NCBI GenBank assembly: GCA_963759055.1
Contig: CAVWYD010000002.1
Span: 124,001-188,000, forward strand
DNA length: 64,000 nucleotides
From: Thiosocius sp963759055
Lineage (GTDB): Bacteria; Pseudomonadota; Gammaproteobacteria; Chromatiales; Chromatiaceae
Direction: 5' to 3'
Part shown: piece after piece, positions 26,880 to 35,288 of the stretch
Position numbering within the stretch: position 1 is the stretch's first letter
Layout of the letters: each line of letters opens with the position of its first letter
Position numbers and translations under genes: made by a program
The notes under the pieces: generated by a model
What the model was told of the DNA's origin: nothing
The model's input: only the letters and a program-made list of their open reading frames with translations
The model's database searches: none

Positions 26880-27703
26880 AACACCTCTGGCTGACCGCCT
26901 GGGCTGACATTATTGAATCTGTGCGGGCGCGTTGGTTCATGGTTTATTCATTCGTGTTCGGCGGCATCGTGGTGATCCTGTTTGCCTTCGGCCTGTCGGA
27001 ATCGCGCATCATGGGATTCACCGGGCTGTCCCGCCTCCTGGTGACCTATATCCAGCTATCGATGGCGATTCTGCCCGTATTCGTGTTGATCACCACGGTG
27101 CGTTCGGTCGCCGGTGATCGCGAGGCCGGCGTCTTCGAATACATGCTTTCTCTGCCAGTGAGCCTTTCGGCCTGGTTCTGGGGGCGGGTGATCGGGCGAT
27201 TCTTCGTGGTCTTCCTGCCGGTGTTTCTGGCGATGGCTGCCGCCTTGGTCTGGGGCGCCGTCAAGGGCGCAGAGATACCCTGGGATCTGTTCGTTTACTA
27301 CAACGCACTGCTGATGGCCCTGGCGTGGTGTTTTCTCGGCATTGGCATGCTGATATCGACGATGGCGCGCTCATCCGACGTTGCACAGGGGGCTGCGTTC
27401 ATCGTGTGGCTCATACTGCTGCTGTTCCTCGACCTGATCCTGCTGGGCGTAATGATCCAGGACCATTTTCCACCCGAGACCGCCGTGGCCATCGCCCTGG
27501 CGAATCCGATGCAGGTCTTCCGTACCGCTACCATGATGTTGTTCGACCCCCAGTTGGTGCTTCTCGGCCCGACCGCCTACATCATTCTGGACAACTTTGG
27601 TCAGAGCGGATACATCGCCTATGCTGTCCTCTACCCGCTGATACTGGGAACCGCCTGCGCGAGCCTCGGATACGTTCTGTTCAAACGCAGCGACCTGCCC
27701 TAG
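26876..27703 (+). CDS. nosY: NosY, ABC transporter permease
   Basis: 275 residues, six membrane helices, with the ABC-2 type permease pattern and the coupling segment DREAGVFEYMLSLPVS near residue 80. It begins with GTG overlapping nosL and ends with TAG overlapping the GTG of the next gene (TAGTG). NosY pairs with NosF. Confidence 0.92.
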   Translation: MKHLWLTAWADIIESVRARWFMVYSFVFGGIVVILFAFGLSESRIMGFTGLSRLLVTYIQLSMAILPVFVLITTVRSVAGDREAGVFEYMLSLPVSLSAWFWGRVIGRFFVVFLPVFLAMAAALVWGAVKGAEIPWDLFVYYNALLMALAWCFLGIGMLISTMARSSDVAQGAAFIVWLILLLFLDLILLGVMIQDHFPPETAVAIALANPMQVFRTATMMLFDPQLVLLGPTAYIILDNFGQSGYIAYAVLYPLILGTACASLGYVLFKRSDLP

Positions 27704-28188
27704 TGGGCCATGCGGGAAGTTCGCGTCGGTATCTTGTGGTTGCGTTGCTGGCAATGGTCGGCGGTTGGGGCTTATTCCAGGCCTGGCTGCTGCTGCAAAC
27801 GAAAGGGGAGATACACGCGGTCGTCGATCCGGACTGTGACCTGCGCGCCGGACCCTGCACCACGGTGCTGGATGATGAACGCTCCGTTCGTTTTTCCATC
27901 GAACCAAGATCCATTCCTCCCTTGTCGCCCCTGCTGCTGCGGGTTGATGCGGTTGGATTTACCGCAAAGGAGGTTAGCGTCGATCTGAATGGCGTCGGCA
28001 TGCACATGGGATTCAACCGGGTTTTACTGAGTAAGCATCCCGAGGGGCATTTCGCGGGAACCGGTTCGCTGTCGGTATGTATCCGGGATGTGATGGAGTG
28101 GGAAGCCGTCGTCGCCCTGGCTGGCGAGCATGCGCTGATATCGGTGCCGTTTCGTTTTATTACGGTGAAGGATGGTGTCCGTCCATGA
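27703..28188 (+). CDS. Membrane-anchored small protein with a His/Met-rich motif, downstream of nosY
   Basis: 161 residues read from the GTG at 27703 that overlaps the nosY stop. One N-terminal membrane anchor (VVALLAMVGGWGLFQAW) is followed by an extracytoplasmic beta-rich domain. A GVGMHMGFNR motif near residue 105 and a conserved-looking pair of cysteines (CDLRAGPC near 46) could bind copper. Similar 150-residue proteins near Sco or nos genes are familiar to me but unnamed. Translational coupling to nosY makes a role in NosZ copper delivery or cofactor assembly likely; this is inference. Confidence 0.65.
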   Translation: MGHAGSSRRYLVVALLAMVGGWGLFQAWLLLQTKGEIHAVVDPDCDLRAGPCTTVLDDERSVRFSIEPRSIPPLSPLLLRVDAVGFTAKEVSVDLNGVGMHMGFNRVLLSKHPEGHFAGTGSLSVCIRDVMEWEAVVALAGEHALISVPFRFITVKDGVRP

Positions 28189-28206
28189 GCCCTACTCCCA
28201 TGCAAT

Positions 28207-28890
28207 TCAATCATCCGCTATCGAGAGGTACGCAAAGATATCCCGGAGTTCTTCATCAGAGAAATCGTCCAGCAGCTCATCATTCGGTTCGTCTTCGTCG
28301 TGTATTCGAACCTTGCCGCGCAGCTTTTCGACCTGGCGCCAGAGATAATTCGTATATTGGCCCGCAAGCATCGGGACCTGCTTGTTCTGATCACCATAGC
28401 CGTCTGAACCATGACAACTCCTGCACTCTTTCTTATAAAGTTTTTCGCCCTTTTCGATATCACCTTCGGCACGCGCAATCTGCATCAATTTCTTTGACTC
28501 GAGCAAGCGCTCATAGGCGTTGAAATCGGGCGCAGTCTCGTCGACCGGGGGTAGCCTGGTTTTGAGCGTGATACGAGAAAGATAGATGGAAATATGCTGG
28601 ATCTCCGCATCAGGCATCTGACGCTCATCGACGTACTCGATCATCGCCATGTTGGGCCGCTTGCGATCCCTGAATAGATGGAGCTGCTTGGCTATAAATT
28701 CCGCCGGCATGCCCGCGAGGCGCGGGTACTCGCCATCTCTTGCACCTTGCCCGAACTCACCATGACATCCGGCACAAACGTCATTGATCTCTGCGCCAAT
28801 ATCCGGGTCATACTCGTAAGCGGCCGCCCAGGAGAAGCTGGTAAATCCAAATATGATCAGCAATGCGGCTAAGAGTTTGGGTGCGTTCAT
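28207..28890 (-). CDS. Periplasmic dihaem cytochrome c (c4-like)
   Basis: 227 residues with a signal peptide ending WAAA, haem sites CAGCH near 39 and CRSCH near 157, and repeated GMPAEFI / GQYTNYL stretches like those after each haem of cytochrome c4. It is convergent with the nos operon and divergent from the Sco-fusion operon, sharing with it the FNR/DNR palindrome at 28987. It may carry electrons to terminal reductases or a cytochrome c oxidase. Confidence 0.8.
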   Translation of the reverse strand: MNAPKLLAALLIIFGFTSFSWAAAYEYDPDIGAEINDVCAGCHGEFGQGARDGEYPRLAGMPAEFIAKQLHLFRDRKRPNMAMIEYVDERQMPDAEIQHISIYLSRITLKTRLPPVDETAPDFNAYERLLESKKLMQIARAEGDIEKGEKLYKKECRSCHGSDGYGDQNKQVPMLAGQYTNYLWRQVEKLRGKVRIHDEDEPNDELLDDFSDEELRDIFAYLSIADD

Positions 28891-28986
28891 CCGGTTTTCT
28901 GGCAGGTGTCTGGCTATGGGAGATGCACCAGCAGGCTAATACCTTTCTAATGAATTCTAGCCTAAGCAAAAAAGGCCATTCTTCAC

Positions 28987-29000
28987 TTGATATTGGTCAA
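28987..29000. promoter_or_regulatory. FNR/DNR-type operator between the c4-like cytochrome and Sco-fusion operon
   Basis: TTGATATTGGTCAA, identical to the palindrome before norC. On the plus strand TATCTA at 29021-29026 fits a -10 placing the operator near -40, and on the minus strand TAGAAT at 28959-28954 is a possible -10. Either or both divergent units may be controlled. Confidence 0.65.
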
Positions 29001-29062
29001 CGCAATCCGAGAAGAATTTCTATCTAATCCAGACACTTAAGCGTATAGACGGAGGCGGCAAC

Positions 29063-29131
29063 ATGCACATACGCCATATCGCACCGACTGTCGCCACCGT
29101 CCCCAGCTTGGATCCCGATCCTATTCAGTGA
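29063..29131 (+). CDS. Possible 22-residue peptide (small ORF) leading the Sco-fusion operon
   Basis: A 22-codon ORF starts with ATG at 29063 behind a strong GGAGG site (ACGGAGGCGGCAAC) and ends with TGA at 29129-29131, 12 bp before the next gene. The peptide begins MHIRHIAP and has two His and four Pro. It is too short for domain recognition. It could be a translated leader that regulates the operon or just a chance ORF. The good ribosome binding site and placement after the FNR box are the only support. Confidence 0.35.
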   Translation: MHIRHIAPTVATVPSLDPDPIQ

Positions 29132-29143
29132 AACAGGGTGACT

Positions 29144-29482
29144 ATGAAATTTAGCTTTTCAATCAGTTTGTTCTGCCTGGGTGTGCTGTTGGCACAATCC
29201 GTTCGGGCCGAGACTGAGGATCAGCATGCGGCCATAACCACGCTTGGTGAGCTGAACGGCGTGGCCCTGCAATGTCGTTACTTCGAGCAGATGCAACGTA
29301 TCAAGCACACGCTGGTTGCGAATCTGCCCAAACGAAGGGAATTGGGCTTGCTGTTCGAAGACGCGACTAACAGGTCCTTCCTGGCATTCATGCAGCGCGA
29401 TGAAACCTGCCCGGGTTCCGCGGACTTCGTCGGCCAGGTGGACTCGGCGGTCAACCGCCTTGAAACGGTATTCGCCAAATGA
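29144..29482 (+). CDS. Small periplasmic protein of unknown function upstream of the Sco fusion
   Basis: 112 residues from the ATG at 29144. A signal peptide (SLFCLGVLLAQSVRA) is clear, and the mature protein is mostly helical with a Cys near residue 46 and another near 89. I do not recognise the family. It overlaps the following metal-binding/Sco fusion gene by four bases (ATGA), so the two proteins are probably made together and may act in the same periplasmic metal process. Confidence 0.6.
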   Translation: MKFSFSISLFCLGVLLAQSVRAETEDQHAAITTLGELNGVALQCRYFEQMQRIKHTLVANLPKRRELGLLFEDATNRSFLAFMQRDETCPGSADFVGQVDSAVNRLETVFAK

Positions 29483-30912
29483 GCGGATTACGCCTGACCT
29501 TGTGGTGGTGCCTATCTGCGCTACCGCTGCTTCTTGCTGGCAGCATAAGCCATGCGGACGGCTTCAGTGTCGTTGTCAGCATCAAACCCGTGCATTCGAT
29601 TCTTTCCGGGTTAATGAAAGACAGTGCAGAGCCGGTTCTTCTGATCGACGGGGATGATACGCCTTATGATTTTGAGCTGAGTGCCCAACAAGAAGCAGCG
29701 CTAGCAGATTCAGACCTCGTTGTCTGGGTGGGGCCGGAGCTGGAAAGATCACTCCAGGCGTCGATTCAGAAACTGGATCCGAAAATCAAAGTAATGGAGT
29801 TGCTGTCCAGTGAGGCGCTGAAAATACTTCCATCGCGCAAGCACGACGGGACGCGCGACCCCTTTTTCTGGTTGGATGATCGCAACGCGATGATCCTGCT
29901 CGATGAACTCGCACTGACACTGATCGCCGCGGACCCGGCACGTTCGCATATCTATGCGCGCAATCGTCGGGAGATGCTCAAACCGTTGAAGAAGATCGAT
30001 CGCGAGTATGAATACGGATACCGTGGTCTGAAAGCTGGCCTGGCCGTGCAGTATTTCGATACCTTGCAGTACTTTGAACAGGCCTACGCATTGACGACGC
30101 TGGGTGCGGTTGACGTCTCACCGTATGAAAAAGGGGATGCGGCCAGCCTGCTCAAGGTGCGCGAAAGACTGACAAACAGGCAAGCGACCTGTCTTTTCAC
30201 GGAGAAAGGCATGCATCCGGACAATCTGTCATTGCTGATCGAAGGTCAGAACGCGAACATTGGCGAACTCGACTCTCTGGGTATGCAGTTTGAGGCCGGG
30301 CCCGAACTTTATTTACGGCTGATGCAATACAACACCGATACCATCAAGCGATGTCTCAACGCGGACATGGACGAGGCTTTGGCGGCGCGTTCGGCAGCCG
30401 CTGCGAATAACTCGCCGGCCGTAGACGGTTTGGGCGGGCGCTTCATTCTGACCGATCATCTGGGGAACAGCGTCACCGAGCAGGATCTGCTCGGTCACTA
30501 CTCGGTGATGTATTTCGGTTATACATTCTGTCCGGATGTTTGCCCGACAGGTCTGCAGACGCTGACCATGGCGCTCGAGCGGATGGGGGAAGAGGCGCAC
30601 AGAGTTCAACCCTACTTCATTACCGTCGATCCCGATCGCGACAGCGTGGAGCTCATGCGCAGGTATGTGGGCTATTTCGACCCAAGATTGACCGGCCTTA
30701 CGGGGTCAACGGCCATGATCAAGCGGGTCGCAGATCAGTTCGGGGCCAAATTCGAACGTGTGGAAGATGGCTCATCTGACCCTGAGCGTTACACCATGGA
30801 TCATTCAGCCAGCTTTTTTCTTATGGGTCCTGACGGACGCTTCATCTCCAAGTTCGCCTATGGCATCGACGCGGAGACACTGGCTCGGGAATTGAGTGGA
30901 AAATTGCGCTAG
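29479..30912 (+). CDS. Fusion of a ZnuA/TroA-like metal-binding protein and a Sco1/SenC copper chaperone
   Basis: 477 residues with a signal peptide (LLLAGSISHA). Residues 30-300 resemble cluster A-I (ZnuA/TroA) metal-binding proteins, starting VVVSIKPVHSILSGLM and ending in the helical lobe, but the canonical His-rich loop is short (KHDGTRDPFFWLDD). Residues 315-477 form a thioredoxin-like Sco domain with the copper motif CPDVCP near 353 and the distal His in MDHSASFFLMG near 438. Sco proteins metallate CuA sites of cytochrome oxidase or NosZ. The fusion suggests coupled metal capture and delivery. It lies downstream of an FNR/DNR palindrome near the nos cluster, hinting at NosZ CuA. The role is inference. 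Confidence 0.8.
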   Translation: MSGLRLTLWWCLSALPLLLAGSISHADGFSVVVSIKPVHSILSGLMKDSAEPVLLIDGDDTPYDFELSAQQEAALADSDLVVWVGPELERSLQASIQKLDPKIKVMELLSSEALKILPSRKHDGTRDPFFWLDDRNAMILLDELALTLIAADPARSHIYARNRREMLKPLKKIDREYEYGYRGLKAGLAVQYFDTLQYFEQAYALTTLGAVDVSPYEKGDAASLLKVRERLTNRQATCLFTEKGMHPDNLSLLIEGQNANIGELDSLGMQFEAGPELYLRLMQYNTDTIKRCLNADMDEALAARSAAAANNSPAVDGLGGRFILTDHLGNSVTEQDLLGHYSVMYFGYTFCPDVCPTGLQTLTMALERMGEEAHRVQPYFITVDPDRDSVELMRRYVGYFDPRLTGLTGSTAMIKRVADQFGAKFERVEDGSSDPERYTMDHSASFFLMGPDGRFISKFAYGIDAETLARELSGKLR

Positions 30913-30988
30913 CAGGACTGTTTGGCGGTCAATCCCTGGATAGCGAAACTTCCCTTATCCTCCTCGTCACCGCAACTACAGCCCTTGT

Positions 30989-31753
30989 CTATGCGACTGA
31001 GCGGACAGGTCGGCCGGACTCCACCTGACGGACGGAACTGCATTTTTTCCGCTTGGCAGGAAAGTAACTGTAGCCTTCCTTACTCTCCAGGTAGTTCAAC
31101 AAATCGACCAGATGGTTCTGGGCTTCCGCCAGGCGCTCCCAACCGTCTATGTCTTCGGTGCACTTTGCCGCGCGCAGCGTTTCGAGAGTCTGTGTGACGG
31201 CCGAACTCTCCGGCATGCGATAAGGTGATTGAATGACCTCCCTGAATTCGTAATAGGATATTGTATCCATTTCGTGGCCGTACTCCCCTTCCATGCTGTG
31301 CATGACCATCTTGCCAAGTGCTTTCTGTTCGGCGGGAAAGAAGTTGAAAGGTCCAACCGTACGGTCTGCATTCGAGGTCGCAAACGCCCTGCGTATAGCC
31401 GCTGAGTACTTAATCATCACAGCATCCTGGGTATAGGGACCGTAGCGACTGACGGCGGCCAGCCAGCCGAAAAAACGGACTATAAGATAAAGTGTCTCTT
31501 CGGCGTATGCGCCGTCTGGATAACGCTCCCGGAGCGTGGTCAGGCCTTCGAGCTCGATAATCTTGTATATCCTGCTCTGCAGATCCTCGCATGCTGAGAG
31601 AAAGGGATTTACGTAGAGCGCTGTAATCCTGGCACGCTCCCTTTCCCGTTCGAGAGATTGTTCATGCGCCCAGGTCCATACTGCCCAAGCGGCGGTTGCC
31701 GCCGGGACCAACCAAGCAGTAGGAAACCTCCAAGTAGCAGGAAACCCCATCAT
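30989..31753 (-). CDS. Hypothetical protein with one N-terminal membrane helix
   Basis: 254 residues from the ATG at 31753, chosen because GGGGAG lies seven bases upstream (ATGs at 31771 and 31759 are less well placed). A single hydrophobic segment (TAWLVPAATAAWAVWTW) is followed by a charged helical cytoplasmic region with RERERARI and a long alpha-helical body. I do not recognise a domain. It is convergent with the Sco-fusion gene, 77 bp away. Confidence 0.5.
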   Translation of the reverse strand: MMGFPATWRFPTAWLVPAATAAWAVWTWAHEQSLERERERARITALYVNPFLSACEDLQSRIYKIIELEGLTTLRERYPDGAYAEETLYLIVRFFGWLAAVSRYGPYTQDAVMIKYSAAIRRAFATSNADRTVGPFNFFPAEQKALGKMVMHSMEGEYGHEMDTISYYEFREVIQSPYRMPESSAVTQTLETLRAAKCTEDIDGWERLAEAQNHLVDLLNYLESKEGYSYFPAKRKKCSSVRQVESGRPVRSVA

Positions 31754-32007
31754 GACCATACTCCCCAACATTCAACTCATGATTAAAATGGTGGAATCAG
31801 AATCAAAGTGATGTTAACACCGGTAAACGTCTTCTGCGAAAAATGCGGACATTCCGATTATTCCCTCTCCGGGTGATATCTGAGCTTCCACACCGTTTGC
31901 GTGCGTGATCTACCTTGACGTAATCACTTGCGCACAATGATTCTCGACGGTCACCGACCCTTTTAGTTCCGAAGCTATATCAAGCTATTAATCAAACTTT
32001 TTCAATC

Positions 32008-32202
32008 TTAGTCGTTAAATTTCAGAGCGTAAGTCCCGCCTTCTATTTCTATTTCCAATTCCATAGGAATCTTTAGTTTCAAGAGGGATTTGAACGTCTC
32101 CACTGGACGCTTTTTCATCAAATGTTCTAATTCCTGTATATGCTCCAAAGCATGTTTTAAGTGGATCTGTTCTTCTTCCGTCAGCATCTCTTTTTTGGTC
32201 AT
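32008..32202 (-). CDS. Small acidic/helical protein of unknown function
   Basis: 64 residues from the ATG at 32202, preceded by AAGAGGATCAGG, a good ribosome binding site. Sequence is rich in Glu, Lys and Leu (EEEQIHLKHALEHIQELEHL) and likely folds as helices followed by beta strands (MELEIEIEGGTYALKF). No signal peptide. I do not know the family. The longer in-frame reading back to 32415 has compositional bias and no site, so it is rejected. Confidence 0.45.
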   Translation of the reverse strand: MTKKEMLTEEEQIHLKHALEHIQELEHLMKKRPVETFKSLLKLKIPMELEIEIEGGTYALKFND

Positions 32203-32418
32203 AACCTGATCCTCTTGCTTGTGTTGGCATATGGGAAGTATAAATCGCCTCTTCGCCCGGCGGCAGTTCCTCCTCGCGCCTATCGGTACCTTTGGTTGAA
32301 TCGCCCGGATATCCCAGACACTCCCGCGCCGTTCACTCCGGTTTGTGCGGCGGCTTGTTCGCCAAACCGCTTTCGTGACAGTATCGGAGGCTCTTCGATA
32401 CCTGGCGAATAGCAATGA

Positions 32419-33219
32419 ATGAGCAATAAATCACGGTCGTCAATAGTACCCCCTGAACCTCCGCCGGTACGCATGGCAGATCCGGAGCGCGTCTTTCACT
32501 GGCTGAAGCTGGGCTGGCGCGACCTCCGTGCGGCCGGTAGACCCAGCCTATTGCACGGCTTGCTGGTCGTTGTGCTCAGCTTGGCCGTAATGGCCACGAC
32601 CCTGCTGCGCTGGGAGCTGGTGATGATCGCCGCGTCCTGTTTTCTTTTCATCGGACCTTTCCTGGCCACCGGTCTGTACGCCGTCAGCAAATCCCTAGGC
32701 GGTGGAGGGCGGCCTTCGGTAGCTGACGCGGTAAATGGATGGCTACACGCCAGTAAGTGCCTTTTTCGCTTTGGCCTGCTGCTGGTGTTTGCATGCGTGG
32801 TCTGGGTCGCCTTTTCTCTGGCGATGTTTTACTTCTTTGTCAATGTTCGAATCGCCGATCCGGCAGATTTTCTGCGCTACGTCCTCACCCAGCACGACGG
32901 CCTGTTCTTGTTATGGAGCGTTCTCGGCGGTCTGTACGCGGCTGTGGCTTTTTCGGTCACGGTAGTGACGATGCCGCTGCTGGTCGATCGTGACGTGAGT
33001 GTTTCGCTGGCAATACGAACCAGTGTGCGCGCGGTTGGCGAAAATCCTTTCACTATGACGTGGTGGGCAATGATTATCCTGGTGCTGACCGGCGTTTCTT
33101 TCGCGAGCGGCATGCTCGGGTTCATTGTACTTTATCCGCTCATGGGTCACGCATCCTGGCATGTTTACCGAGAACTCGTAGATGCATCAGGCCTGCCGAC
33201 ATATACCGCCGTGGAGTAA
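32419..33219 (+). CDS. DUF2189 integral membrane protein
   Basis: 266 residues with about six membrane helices. The N-terminal motif VFHWLKLGWRDLRAAGRPSL and the GPFLATGLYAVSK stretch match the DUF2189 family, whose members sit near cytochrome oxidase or electron-transport genes in several proteobacteria but have no known role. An alternative start at the internal Met (residue 19, before ADPERVF) is possible. The next small gene begins 6 bp downstream, suggesting an operon. Confidence 0.7.
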   Translation: MSNKSRSSIVPPEPPPVRMADPERVFHWLKLGWRDLRAAGRPSLLHGLLVVVLSLAVMATTLLRWELVMIAASCFLFIGPFLATGLYAVSKSLGGGGRPSVADAVNGWLHASKCLFRFGLLLVFACVVWVAFSLAMFYFFVNVRIADPADFLRYVLTQHDGLFLLWSVLGGLYAAVAFSVTVVTMPLLVDRDVSVSLAIRTSVRAVGENPFTMTWWAMIILVLTGVSFASGMLGFIVLYPLMGHASWHVYRELVDASGLPTYTAVE

Positions 33220-33225
33220 CAGGCA

Positions 33226-33432
33226 TTGCGGTTTACTGAAGAACAAATTTCCAATTTCGGATTGACTTGGGGCCTGACTCTTTTCATTGGCCTGATGTTG
33301 TTAATCATCTGGGATCTGGCGCGCAAATCCAATGCGGGCAAGTTCGGCACCTTCATTCTGTTCTTCGTGCTCGCGTTTGGTATTCTTGGCTTTATCATTA
33401 AGAACGTACTGCAATGGCTGTTGGAGATGTAG
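33226..33432 (+). CDS. DUF2788-type small membrane protein
   Basis: 68 residues starting with TTG at 33226, with GGAG about 10 bases upstream. Two membrane helices (TLFIGLMLLIIWDLA and FILFFVLAFGILGFIIK) flank a short polar loop (RKSNAGKFG). The pattern matches DUF2788, usually found as a short gene of unknown function in gammaproteobacteria. Coupled to the DUF2189 gene. Confidence 0.65.
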   Translation: MRFTEEQISNFGLTWGLTLFIGLMLLIIWDLARKSNAGKFGTFILFFVLAFGILGFIIKNVLQWLLEM

Positions 33433-34001
33433 TTTCGTTCTCCTGCTCGCCGCAACTTGTTCGCTTGTTTCACCGGTGTTTGCCCACAATGCGCGCGCCT
33501 GCAATTGATACGGACATCAATTGAAGGATGGCAGCGCGCATGTCCGACCCGGCTGATTGAGAAGATGGTCATTGTTCCAGACCCGGGCCGCATAACCTCG
33601 TAGATGCTGCGGCGCATCAATGTTATCGTTTCCCTGCGTTTAAAAAGTTTCTTTTTTGATTTATGGACTTCCGTCATTTGCACGAAGAAACCCTGCCTGC
33701 ATGCAACTTGGCCCGATCCAAGCATGAGGGCAGGTGTCGTTTTTTCGATTCGAGATTCTTATCGTAGGAATTCGTGGTCGTCATGTCGTATCAAACAGAA
33801 ATCGAGCAAATGATCGGCAAACATGTCGCTAATTTTCAAGTGGAGATCTCTGGCGCGAAGAAGCTGCAGGAATGCGAGTTCGCCTCTCCTATGGCGTATG
33901 GATACCCAGCCGGCGTTTATCATCCGACGGTCTTTATAGAACGAACGCATGTGAGCCGGATTCTGTCCGATCCGGTAGGAAAGATTTGCGCCACATGGCA
34001 C
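33433..34001. other. Intergenic region with a long palindrome
   Basis: 569 bases without a convincing gene. A perfect 8-bp inverted repeat (CAATTGAT-ACGGAC-ATCAATTG) lies at 33502-33523, flanked by GCGCGC runs on both sides (33491-33496 and about 33534-33539), giving a nested dyad of about 50 bases. It may end transcription of the upstream genes without a U-tract, or be a protein-binding site. An ORF at 33774-34118 is not supported by a ribosome binding site or family resemblance. Confidence 0.4.
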
Positions 34002-34229
34002 TCAAGGTGCCTTCTTCGTCCTGGCTTTCCAATAGGTGTTTCTCATCCATGCGAAATTCAATGCGAGATGAGCGACGAGTACCATCGAAAAAATCACTGC
34101 CATCTGCTTGTGCATTAGCCTGAAGGTGCCAAGACCATAGAGTCTTGGCTTGAAGCCAGTAGCTAGTTGATTCACGATCAAAACCAGAAGAATCGGGTTG
34201 ACGATCTTCAGCAGTGTTTTCTTGTCCAT
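34002..34229 (-). CDS. Small two-helix membrane protein, cytochrome b-like (DUF4405 type)
   Basis: 75 residues with two membrane helices and a His before each lipid face (LMHKQMAV and LVAHLALNFAW), the layout of small DUF4405-like proteins that resemble half of a cytochrome b. Starts at 34229. Family assignment is tentative. It stands alone between two gene-poor gaps. Confidence 0.55.
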   Translation of the reverse strand: MDKKTLLKIVNPILLVLIVNQLATGFKPRLYGLGTFRLMHKQMAVIFSMVLVAHLALNFAWMRNTYWKARTKKAP

Positions 34230-34583
34230 CGGTTCACCTGCACAGAATACCCAGCCTCCTAAGTAAATTTAGACCATAGGCTCGCCATATGAAACCGTCA
34301 TTACAGAACAGCTATGGGCGAGTAATCCGCCGACCGTCCTCCAAACCTCAACTATGTGGCGGTTTGCATGCTGACCGATGGCTCTTGGCCGACATGGCGA
34401 GCCCCGGCGCAAATACCCGGGCAAAGTTGCCAGATGACCGAGTTCGACACTGAACTGCCCTTGGGCGTTTTTCTCTGCGCTCACTCGGATGCCCCGCTAA
34501 GCTCGCCTAGAGATCTGCCAAAGCGTAAGCTTTCCCGTCAAGCAGACAATCAATAGGATTGTGTGAATATAGGGGGCATCCTG
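34230..34583. other. Intergenic region, nothing recognised
   Basis: 354 bases with no convincing gene on either strand. AGGGGG at 34571-34576 is the ribosome binding site of the next gene. No terminator or repeat is clear. Confidence 0.3.
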
Positions 34584-35057
34584 ATGCGTAAGAGAAAGAT
34601 CGATTCGGATCTGAAGCAGAATGTTGGATCTGATTGGAAATGGTTAGATATCGAGAAACTTGCTGTGGTTGAAGTGACCTCAGAGGACGATGCATTTCCA
34701 ATCGAGTCTGCACTGCTGCCTGGTGAAGTCTCGGGGTGGCGTGCCTCGGGTCCAGGAAAACAGATAATAAGGCTTCTGTTCGACAATCCTCAGAGGCTCC
34801 AATTGATCAGGTTGTGCTTCGAAGAGTTAGAGAATGAGCGCACGCAAGAATATGTTTTGCGTTGGTCTCCGGACGGTGGTCAATCGTACCGAGAAATCAT
34901 AAGACAGCAGTGGAACTTCAATCCTGAGGGTGCAACCAGTGAAATTGAAAATTATCAAGTTGATCTTTCGGCAGTGACTATTCTTGAGTTGAGCATCAAC
35001 CCAGACATAAGTGAGAGAAATACTTTTGCGTCTTTAAAGGAGTTGCGGCTTGGCTAA
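34584..35057 (+). CDS. Hypothetical protein with a discoidin-like (carbohydrate-binding type) fold
   Basis: 157 residues from the ATG at 34584 behind AGGGGG. The central region (PIESALLPGEVSGWRASGPG, then IIRLLFDNPQRLQLIRLCFEE) reads like the beta-sandwich of F5/8 type C domains, where binding residues lie on the loops. No signal peptide, so cytoplasmic. Similar stand-alone proteins occur in many proteobacteria, but I know no function. Confidence 0.5.
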   Translation: MRKRKIDSDLKQNVGSDWKWLDIEKLAVVEVTSEDDAFPIESALLPGEVSGWRASGPGKQIIRLLFDNPQRLQLIRLCFEELENERTQEYVLRWSPDGGQSYREIIRQQWNFNPEGATSEIENYQVDLSAVTILELSINPDISERNTFASLKELRLG

Positions 35058-35288
35058 CAAGGCGCGTCGACACGGACAGTCCTTCCCGGCGCTTGAGATG
35101 CGCGCCCATTTCACGATACTCACTAGTCCGTAACGGCAGGCGTAGCAGAAAAATTCGATTTTGGCGGCCTGTGGTCGACTCCGGCGGTTCACCGTTTTTC
35201 CCGAAAGCCGCCGATGGAAATGATGGCGGTCGCGCCCTGAAAAAGATTACACGCAGAAGAATCACAAGATAACAGCAATAAGCCAGGA

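Noticed and set aside
33774..34118. 114-residue plus-strand ORF in the gene-poor gap
   Set aside because: No ribosome binding site, no recognisable family, and it overlaps a more plausible small membrane protein on the minus strand.
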